Of a stretch of DNA of 6,093 nucleotides, positions 1 to 5,326 are shown one piece after another; positions within the stretch are counted from its first letter, which is position 1; every line of letters begins with the position of its first letter. Source of the stretch: Desulfurococcales archaeon (GTDB lineage: Archaea > Thermoproteota > Thermoprotei_A > Sulfolobales > NBVN01). Both the position numbers and the translations under genes were made by a program. The notes beneath the pieces were generated by a model, which did no database searches, was not told the DNA's origin, and was given only the letters and a program-made list of their open reading frames with translations. The stretch is from assembly GCA_021160415.1 (NCBI GenBank), contig JAGHCP010000065.1, positions 1-6,093 on the forward strand, written 5' to 3'.

Positions 1-11
1 CTCAAAGAGCG

Positions 12-1013
12 TTGAGGTGGTCGGATCAATACCGACGAACTGGACCTTCCCGTGAGGTGGTGTTTAGGTTGAGGACCCGGAAAGTAAAGGAACTCCTTTT
101 TTTCATGGGGCCCGCACTCATAGTTATCTCTCTATTCTTCATCATTCCTTTATTCCTGACCGTGTACATCAGCTTCACCCCCATGAAGGACTGGAACGTG
201 GGGAGGTACTTATCTCAGGTGGCGGGGCTTAGGAACTACGAGGACCTTTTCTACATAATTCAGCATGATCCAGACATTCAGGCAGTGTTGATAACGACGG
301 CGGTCTTCATTGTCCTCACCCTACTAATCAACGTGTTTGGGGGATTAGGTCTCGCACTCGCAACGTACTTCATGGAGGAGAAGCCTTCCGTCGTAGCTCA
401 AGTTATATGGCTGCTCCCTAGGATGACTCCTGTTGCGGTATACTCCCTTCTATGGTACTACTTCTTCCACGGCACGAATTTAGGAGTAATGAATAACTTC
501 CTGATGTGGTTAGGAGTGATTAAGCACCCCATCTCGCTGGGGAATGATCCGACCCTTCAGCCCTGGGGGGCGTGGAGCATCATAGTATTCGTCAATGGTT
601 TAGTGGGGGTAAGTTACGGGATGCTTATCTTCTTCTCAGCCTTCAAAAGCATCTCCCGGGAACTGATAATTGCCGCAAGAGTTGACGGTGCCTCCACTTG
701 GAGAGTTATAAAGGATGTGCTTCTCCCACTGACTAGGTGGCACCTAACCTTCGTGGTGGTGTGGCAGCTTCTGAGCCTGCTCACCACTTACGAACACATT
801 TTCCTCCTTGTTACCTGGAGGGTTGTGGACCCTACTCACGGCCAGACGTGGGCTCTCTACATATTCCGGACGGCTTTCTCAACTGTGAAGGAGCAAGGCC
901 TCGCAGCTGCGGGTGCTACCCTCCTCTCCGCGGTAGGTATTGCTCTAGGGTTAGTGGCCCTCAGCGTCCTGGGCTACAGGAAGATGATTCTGGAGCCTAA
1001 GGGTGATATATGA
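12..1013 (+). CDS. ABC sugar-type transporter permease, MalF/LacF/UgpA-like (first permease)
   Basis: This is an inner-membrane subunit of a binding-protein-dependent ABC importer, forming half of the translocation pore. About six membrane helices are visible near residues 28-52, 91-119, 128-152, 187-211, 246-268 and 299-322. The cytoplasmic EAA loop that docks on the ATPase lies at 217-240, with E217, A221-A222, D225-G226-A227 and a closing LLPL. The length of about 333 residues and the lack of a large second extracellular domain fit LacF/UgpA-type subunits better than E. coli MalF. The start is uncertain. TTG at 12 is the longest choice, but the frame is open to the window edge. GTG at 57 or 60 and TTG at 69 are alternatives, and TTG 69 has GAGGTGG eight bases upstream, which would give a short basic N-terminus directly before helix 1. 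The stop overlaps the next permease. Carbohydrate import is the family expectation; the substrate is unknown. Confidence 0.9.
   Translation: MRWSDQYRRTGPSREVVFRLRTRKVKELLFFMGPALIVISLFFIIPLFLTVYISFTPMKDWNVGRYLSQVAGLRNYEDLFYIIQHDPDIQAVLITTAVFIVLTLLINVFGGLGLALATYFMEEKPSVVAQVIWLLPRMTPVAVYSLLWYYFFHGTNLGVMNNFLMWLGVIKHPISLGNDPTLQPWGAWSIIVFVNGLVGVSYGMLIFFSAFKSISRELIIAARVDGASTWRVIKDVLLPLTRWHLTFVVVWQLLSLLTTYEHIFLLVTWRVVDPTHGQTWALYIFRTAFSTVKEQGLAAAGATLLSAVGIALGLVALSVLGYRKMILEPKGDI
54..60 (+). promoter_or_regulatory. Strong ribosome-binding site inside the long reading of the first permease
   Basis: GAGGTGG matches the archaeal/bacterial anti-Shine-Dalgarno complement and sits eight bases before an in-frame TTG at 69. 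It is the best-spaced ribosome-binding site for the first permease and argues that translation may begin at 69 rather than 12. The same heptamer also occurs at 14-20, but no usable start follows that copy at the right distance, so the motif alone is not proof. Confidence 0.45.
1001..1007 (+). promoter_or_regulatory. Ribosome-binding site of the second permease
   Basis: GGGTGAT lies within the last codons of the first permease and contains the GGTGAT complement of the 16S rRNA tail. It stands two bases before the ATG at 1010, five before the ATG at 1013 and eight before the GTG at 1016. The spacing favours the start at 1013, which shares one base with the upstream stop (TGATG). This arrangement is typical of translational coupling. 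Confidence 0.6.
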
Positions 1014-1921
1014 TGGTGGTCGGCACAGATGTCGAGACGGTGCGTAGGGGGCGTAGAACCGCTGTTTTGTTAGCAGCTATTCTGGCGGCCTCAGCACCAA
1101 TAATAATAGTGTACGCCATCCTAGTGATTTCATCGTTTGCTAACAGGATGGTGACTGGAGGATATATGGAGGGGTTACACTTCACTCTGGAGAACTGGAT
1201 ATTGTTCTTCCAGGGGAAGCTGACCACTAGCGCAGCATCTGTATATACAGCTTGGGATATAACTAGGTACATAGGCAACACTTTCTTGGTTGCCTTAGGT
1301 GTTTCAGGGGTAGTCACGGCCTTATCGACGCTTTCAGGGTATTCGTTCTCCAGGATGAAGTTTAGAGGCAGGTCCGCCCTTATGCAGTTTCTAATACTTC
1401 TCCATGCCTTCCCTGGCGTGGCGCTCATAATAGCTGTGTACACGCTCTATGTATACACGAAGCTCTCCCTCCCGCCCTCGCTTTGGGTTCCTTACTCCAT
1501 ATTTTACGTAGTGGTCGCAAGGGCTGCTTTAGAGATACCCATGAGTATATGGGTTATGAAGGGATTCTTCGATAAGGTTCCTTGGGAGGTGGAGTGGTCC
1601 GCTCTGGTTGACGGAGCGTCAAGGATAAGGGTGTGGAGGGACATCGTCATGCCTTTAGTGAAGCCAGGCATCGCGACGGTTGCTATATTCTCATTCATGG
1701 CGGGATGGGAGGACCTGATCTACGTGCTTGTGTTCCTCCCGCCAACACAGAAAACACTCGCAACGTACATAGCCTCCCTGCTTGCTGGAGGGAGCTTGGA
1801 AGTCGTCCACCTGCCGATAGTTGCTGCGGCAGGGACGCTGTACCTCCTCCCAACCATACTGTTCTTCCTGTTCGCAAGGAACTACATGCTTCAATCCAGT
1901 CTAAGCGGAATCAAGGGTTAG
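1010..1921 (+). CDS. ABC sugar-type transporter permease, MalG/UgpE-like (second permease)
   Basis: This is the second pore-forming membrane subunit of the same importer and pairs with the preceding permease. Six helices are predicted near residues 17-42, 88-112, 124-149, 157-184, 219-244 and 268-289, with a stretch between helices 1 and 2 that should lie outside the cell. The EAA loop spans about 193-221, with D201-G202-A203 and the ending MPLVKPG. The usual E-A-A core reads W196-S197-A198, a modest departure from consensus. The length of 303 residues is normal for MalG-like subunits. The gene overlaps the upstream stop by four bases at ATG 1010, or by one at ATG 1013; the latter is better spaced from the GGGTGAT site and would shorten the protein by one residue. 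The stop shares a base with the ribosome-binding site of the ATPase gene, so the three genes are very likely co-translated. Confidence 0.92.
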   Translation: MMVVGTDVETVRRGRRTAVLLAAILAASAPIIIVYAILVISSFANRMVTGGYMEGLHFTLENWILFFQGKLTTSAASVYTAWDITRYIGNTFLVALGVSGVVTALSTLSGYSFSRMKFRGRSALMQFLILLHAFPGVALIIAVYTLYVYTKLSLPPSLWVPYSIFYVVVARAALEIPMSIWVMKGFFDKVPWEVEWSALVDGASRIRVWRDIVMPLVKPGIATVAIFSFMAGWEDLIYVLVFLPPTQKTLATYIASLLAGGSLEVVHLPIVAAAGTLYLLPTILFFLFARNYMLQSSLSGIKG

Positions 1922-1933
1922 AGGTGAGCATGG

Positions 1934-3034
1934 ATGGTGGAAATAAAGCTCCAGGACGTGACGAAAAAGTTCGGGAAGGTCATAGCAGTAAATAACGTGA
2001 CCCTAACAATCGAGGAAGGAGGTTTCTACGTCTTCCTAGGCCCCAGCGGGAGCGGCAAGTCAACTCTGCTTTACCTCCTCGCAGGGATCTATAAGCCCAC
2101 ATCAGGTAAGATTTTCTTCGACGGGGAGGACGTAACCGAGAAGCCTCCTGCCGAGAGAAACGTTGGATTAGTGTTCCAGAGCTACGCTCTGTATCCACAC
2201 ATGACTGTCTACGACAATATAGCGTACCCCCTGAAATTAAGGGGTGCTCCAAAGGAAGTAATGGACAGGAAAGTTAAGGAAGTCGCTGAGTTTCTACACA
2301 TAGATAAACTTCTGGAGAGGTACCCACATCAGCTGTCTGGAGGGCAGCAGCAGAGGGTGGCGCTAGCCAGGGCCTTAGTTAAGGAGCCTAAGGTCCTGCT
2401 CTTAGACGAGCCCCTCAGCAACCTCGACGCACTCCTCAGGATATACATCAGAGCGGAACTGAAGAGAATTCAGCAGGACCTGAAAATCACCACTATATAT
2501 GTGACGCATGACCAGGCGGAAGCCCTCGCAATGGCCGACAAGATAGTGGTGATTAATAAAGGGGTTATCCAGCAAATAGGTGACCCTGATGAAATATACT
2601 ATAACCCGAAGAACGTATTCGTTGCTACATTCATAGGTAATCCACCATCAAACACGTTAAGGGTCAAGGTTGTTGAAGGGCCTTGCCTATCGCTTGGCGA
2701 GTGGAGGACGTGTTTCAGCGGCGCTAGGGCCGAAAAGCTAAGACCTTACGTAGGTAGAGAGGTCACTGTTACCTTCAGACCGGAAGACGTTAAATTCAGT
2801 GAAGTCGCTGAGGGTGAGGGAGTAACCATTCCTGCAGAAGTGTATGAGGTCGAGCCCTTAGGCAGGGAGTCAATAGTGACCCTATCCTTAGGCCCCGAGA
2901 TATTTGTGAAGGCTGTTCAGCCTCTTCAAGCATCGAAGAAACTTAAGCTAGGTAAGAAGGTCTACATCTCACTCCTGGAGAGCAGTGTTAAGGTTTATGA
3001 CCCCGAAACCGAAACCAACCTGGACTATCTTTAG
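1934..3034 (+). CDS. ABC transporter ATP-binding protein, MalK/UgpC/MsmX-like with TOBE domain
   Basis: This is the cytoplasmic ATPase that powers the importer as a homodimer under the two permeases. All nucleotide-binding motifs are intact: Walker A GPSGSGKST at 36-44, Q-loop Q82, signature LSGGQ at 134-138, Walker B VLLLDE at 154-159 with catalytic E159, D-loop at about 161-166 and switch histidine H192. Residues from about 236 to 366 form the C-terminal TOBE/OB-fold region found in CUT1 ATPases, where regulation and dimer contacts occur; FRPEDV at 281-286 is typical. The length of 366 residues is standard. ATG 1934 is preceded by GAGGTGA at 1921-1927 with a six-base spacer. The ATG at 1930 is in another frame and belongs to a shadow ORF. 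The only two cysteines, C251 and C260, lie in the TOBE part. Some ATPases of this family serve several importers, so the substrate cannot be inferred from this gene. Confidence 0.96.
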   Translation: MVEIKLQDVTKKFGKVIAVNNVTLTIEEGGFYVFLGPSGSGKSTLLYLLAGIYKPTSGKIFFDGEDVTEKPPAERNVGLVFQSYALYPHMTVYDNIAYPLKLRGAPKEVMDRKVKEVAEFLHIDKLLERYPHQLSGGQQQRVALARALVKEPKVLLLDEPLSNLDALLRIYIRAELKRIQQDLKITTIYVTHDQAEALAMADKIVVINKGVIQQIGDPDEIYYNPKNVFVATFIGNPPSNTLRVKVVEGPCLSLGEWRTCFSGARAEKLRPYVGREVTVTFRPEDVKFSEVAEGEGVTIPAEVYEVEPLGRESIVTLSLGPEIFVKAVQPLQASKKLKLGKKVYISLLESSVKVYDPETETNLDYL

Positions 3035-3050
3035 CTCTTTACTTATTTTA
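3035..3050 (+). terminator. T-rich probable transcription end of the ABC cassette
   Basis: Directly after the ATPase stop, a pyrimidine-rich run (ctctttacttatttt) could act as an archaeal oligo-T terminator. No stem-loop precedes it. It merges into the TATA-like box of the next gene, so one short stretch may both end the cassette and start aspS transcription. This is inferred from composition only. Confidence 0.3.
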
Positions 3051-3053
3051 AAA
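3043..3053 (+). promoter_or_regulatory. TATA-like box of aspS
   Basis: TTATTTTAAAA is the strongest A/T box in the 50-base spacer before aspS. Archaeal transcription usually starts about 26 bases downstream of the box centre, which here means around 3072-3075. That predicts a leader of only 10-13 bases before the GTG at 3085, still containing the GGTGG ribosome-binding site. No clear purine-rich BRE element is seen just upstream. Confidence 0.45.
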
Positions 3054-3074
3054 GGTGCTCCGAACCAAGTTAAT

Positions 3075-3079
3075 GGTGG
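3075..3079 (+). promoter_or_regulatory. Ribosome-binding site deciding the aspS GTG start
   Basis: GGTGG stands five bases before the GTG at 3085 and is the only Shine-Dalgarno-like element nearby. The in-frame ATG at 3073 cannot be the gene start because TGA follows after three codons, at 3082-3084. GTG 3085 is therefore the farthest upstream usable start, and it gives an N-terminus of normal length ahead of the anticodon-binding domain. Confidence 0.5.
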
Positions 3080-3084
3080 CCTGA

Positions 3085-4812
3085 GTGGACAGTATCAGTT
3101 GGCGCCTTAAACGCACCTACAAGTGCGGAGAGCTGAGAAGTAAGGACGCTGGGAAGGAAGTCATTCTGAACGGCTGGGTACATAGCATCCGTAAGGTTGG
3201 AAGAGTGATCTTCATACTTCTCAGGGATAGGTCAGGGATTGTCCAGGTCGTAGTTACTCCTAAAAGCCAGGCTTTCCCAGCAGCTAAGGAACTCGATAGG
3301 GAATTCGTCATCGCGGTTAAAGGTGAGGTGAGGCTAAGGCCGAAGAACCAGGTTAACCCTGATATGCCTACGGGCGAGATCGAGGTGGCAGCTCACGAGA
3401 TTGAAGTGCTTAACGAAAGCAAGCCTCTACCATTACCTATATGGGACGAGAGCTTAATGTCAACCACGTCTGAAGCTAATAGACTCAGATATAGATACCT
3501 AGATTTGAGAAGGGAGAAAGTAAAGAACAACATACTTCTTCGGGCTAAAGTCGTTAAGGCTATGAGGGATTTCTACACATCTAAGGGCTTCATAGAGGTT
3601 GAAACCCCTTACTTAGGTAGGAGCACCCCGGAAGGGGCTAGAGATTTCCTAGTGCCGAGCAGGCTCCACCCCAGGAAGTTCTATGCCTTGACGCAGTCTC
3701 CTCAGCTCTTCAAGCAGCTCCTCATGGTTGCGGGGCTTGAGAAGTACTTCCAGGTTGCTAGGTGCTTCAGGGATGAGGATCCGAGAGCGGACAGGCAGCC
3801 TGAATTCACGCAGTTCGACATGGAGATATCCTTCGTCACGAGGGAAGACGTCATGTCAGTAGTTGAGGAGTCTATGAAGTATGTTTTCCGGGAAGTGCTT
3901 AACATCGACCTTCCGACACCCTTCCCGAGATTCACGTATGAGGAAGCTATTGAGAGATTCGGCACAGACAAACCCGACCTTAGATTCCCTTCAGAGCTAC
4001 ACACGCTCCTGGAGGATGGCAGGCTCTATCTAAGATACTTCAAGATGAAGGGTTTAGGTAAGATGTGCGGGACTTTACAGAGCAAACTGAAGGAGGCCGC
4101 CAAGAACTTCAGCCTTAAGGGTTACGGGTTCAGAGCTGTTGATTTGGGAAGCAAGGAGTGTTCGGAAGCTATGGGAGTCCTACCCGAGGATGTGAAGGGG
4201 GTGGAGCTTGAGGAGGGTGAGGGAGTGGTTTTCGCGTATGGTGACTTCGCGACGGCGTCGCAGTTCCTAGGGGTTTTAAGGAATGCGTTGGGGAGGGAGG
4301 CTGGCATAGTGAAGCGGAATCAGTACTCCTTCGTGTGGGTGACTGACTTCCCCCTGTTCGAGGTTGACGAGGAGACAGGGAGGCTTATCTCCAAACATCA
4401 CCCGTTCACGTCTCCCAGGCCTGAGGACATCCCCCTACTGGATAAGGAACCCCTTAAGGTGAAGGCCCTTTCCTACGACCTAGTGCTCAACGGGTATGAA
4501 GTTGCAGGCGGTAGCATAAGGATCCATAAGAGGTGGCTGCAGGAGAAGATGTTTTCGTTAATGGGTCTCAGCAAGGAGGAGATGATCGATAGGTACGGGT
4601 TCCTCCTGGAGGCGCTAGAGTTTGGTGCCCCACCTCATGGCGGGATAGCTTTCGGTTTAGATAGGCTTGTCGCGGTAATGGCTGGGGAGGACTCGATTAG
4701 AGACGTGATAGCGTTTCCCAAGAATAAAGAGATGGCTGACCCCATGACAGGTAGCCCTGCTGAGGCACCTCCAGAGTATCTGAAGGACCTCACCTGGCTG
4801 AAGCTCACCTAA
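3085..4812 (+). CDS. aspS: Aspartyl-tRNA synthetase, bacterial type (class IIb, with GAD insertion)
   Basis: The enzyme charges tRNA-Asp with aspartate in the cytoplasm, using ATP. Residues from about 10 to 110 form the OB-fold anticodon-binding domain (GWVHSIRKVG, then LLRDRSGIVQVVV). The class II core begins near RYRYLDLRR (135-143). Motif 1 lies at about 154-177, the flipping loop TPEGARDFLVPSR at 181-193, QSPQLFKQ at 204-211, motif 2 at about 221-246 (R229, RDEDPRADRQPEFTQ) and motif 3 at 514-532 (FGLDR, R527). A GAD domain of about 110 residues (roughly 300-410) is inserted between motifs 2 and 3. GGSIRIH at 475-481 and the tail with FPKNKEMADPMTGSP are also bacterial signatures. The 575 residues match bacterial enzymes of about 580-600, not archaeal ones of about 430. 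All catalytic motifs look intact. In an archaeal host this implies gene transfer. Whether the enzyme is tRNA-Asp specific or also charges tRNA-Asn cannot be proved here. Confidence 0.97.
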   Translation: MDSISWRLKRTYKCGELRSKDAGKEVILNGWVHSIRKVGRVIFILLRDRSGIVQVVVTPKSQAFPAAKELDREFVIAVKGEVRLRPKNQVNPDMPTGEIEVAAHEIEVLNESKPLPLPIWDESLMSTTSEANRLRYRYLDLRREKVKNNILLRAKVVKAMRDFYTSKGFIEVETPYLGRSTPEGARDFLVPSRLHPRKFYALTQSPQLFKQLLMVAGLEKYFQVARCFRDEDPRADRQPEFTQFDMEISFVTREDVMSVVEESMKYVFREVLNIDLPTPFPRFTYEEAIERFGTDKPDLRFPSELHTLLEDGRLYLRYFKMKGLGKMCGTLQSKLKEAAKNFSLKGYGFRAVDLGSKECSEAMGVLPEDVKGVELEEGEGVVFAYGDFATASQFLGVLRNALGREAGIVKRNQYSFVWVTDFPLFEVDEETGRLISKHHPFTSPRPEDIPLLDKEPLKVKALSYDLVLNGYEVAGGSIRIHKRWLQEKMFSLMGLSKEEMIDRYGFLLEALEFGAPPHGGIAFGLDRLVAVMAGEDSIRDVIAFPKNKEMADPMTGSPAEAPPEYLKDLTWLKLT

Positions 4813-4835
4813 ACATTCAAATCCTCCGAATCACC

Positions 4836-4840
4836 TTTTT
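4836..4840 (+). terminator. T5 run after aspS (possible terminator or weak TATA element)
   Basis: Five Ts follow the aspS stop by 23 bases, within the 46-base gap before the next gene. An oligo-T run can end transcription in archaea. Read with the following A it could also be a weak TATA element, but the expected start site would then fall at or just inside the downstream ATG, implying a leaderless message despite the GGTG site at 4848-4851. The two readings cannot be separated by eye. Confidence 0.25.
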
Positions 4841-4858
4841 ACGTCCAGGTGTGTAAGG

Positions 4859-5266
4859 ATGAAGGCGTGGATACTATATTCAGCCTTATGCCTCATCGCT
4901 TGGGGTTTATGGGGATTAGTCCTTAAGTACGCGTATACGGGCTCAAGCTGGGTTCAGGTTTACTTCGCTTCCTCACTGGCTTCCTTCCTAATCGCGTTAG
5001 CGGTTTTCGCGAGTAGCGGAGCTTCCTTAACTCTGAATAAGTCGATGGGGTTCGCGTTGGTAGCAGGTGTTTTCGGAGGTGTGGGCTACATATTCTTCAT
5101 TAAGGCCTTGCATGGAGGCAAGGCATCCATAGTCATTCCTTTGACCGCGCTGTACCCAGCCATAACGGCGGTGCTAGCAATGCTTGTCTTGGGGGAAAGG
5201 ATATCTCTTGCGAAGGGCCTAGGCATTATCCTGGCCTTAGTTGCTGCGGTACTTCTATCAATGTGA
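4859..5266 (+). CDS. Half-size EamA/DMT-superfamily membrane protein (COG2510-like)
   Basis: This is a small membrane protein with a single EamA repeat, in contrast to the usual ten-helix DMT transporters with two. Five helices are predicted at about residues 4-24, 31-51, 62-82, 88-110 and 115-134. Typical EamA features are the AWGLWG segment in helix 1 (14-19), PLTALYPAIT in helix 4 (94-103) and LGERI (111-115) before the last helix. At 135 residues it should work as a dimer or larger assembly. The substrate is unknown; DMT proteins carry metabolites, amino acids or drugs. ATG 4859 has GGTG at 4848-4851 with a seven-base spacer. The gene follows aspS by 46 bases on the same strand and could be read through or started separately. 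Positive charges in the loops are nearly balanced between the two sides. Confidence 0.88.
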   Translation: MKAWILYSALCLIAWGLWGLVLKYAYTGSSWVQVYFASSLASFLIALAVFASSGASLTLNKSMGFALVAGVFGGVGYIFFIKALHGGKASIVIPLTALYPAITAVLAMLVLGERISLAKGLGIILALVAAVLLSM

Positions 5267-5283
5267 GGACCTATGGGGATCCG

Positions 5284-5290
5284 TTAATTA
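5284..5290 (+). promoter_or_regulatory. TATA-like box of the aldo/keto reductase gene
   Basis: TTAATTA in the 60-base gap before the reductase gene predicts a transcript start near 5313 by the usual archaeal spacing. The resulting leader of about 14 bases contains the GGTG ribosome-binding site at 5314-5317, nine bases before ATG 5327. This layout resembles the one upstream of aspS, which supports both readings, but the box itself is short. Confidence 0.35.
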
Positions 5291-5326
5291 CCTCTCTTAC
5301 CTATCATTATTTTGGTGCTTCATGCA

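Noticed and set aside
1..15. Possible last four codons (LKER) and stop of an upstream gene, perhaps the substrate-binding protein
   Set aside because: Five codons are too few to call a gene; kept only as context for the permease start question.
737..1000. 87-codon plus-strand frame within the first permease
   Set aside because: It is a frame-shifted shadow that interrupts predicted helices 5 and 6 of the permease and shows no domain.
997..1443. 148-codon minus-strand reading frame opposite the second permease
   Set aside because: It lies wholly opposite a convincing six-helix permease, has no recognisable domain, and its composition mirrors the coding strand.
1633..1995. 120-codon plus-strand frame spanning the permease/ATPase junction
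   Set aside because: It is out of frame with two well-supported genes, is cysteine- and proline-rich without any motif, and ends inside the ATPase gene.
2587..2593. CTGATGA resembling a C box of an archaeal C/D guide RNA
   Set aside because: It lies inside the ATPase coding sequence, lacks the purine at the first position, and no convincing paired C'/D' and D boxes at guide-RNA spacing were found.
3702..4307. Two minus-strand frames (3702-4004 and 4122-4307) opposite aspS
   Set aside because: They are serine-rich shadows of the AspRS coding strand with no start signals or family features.
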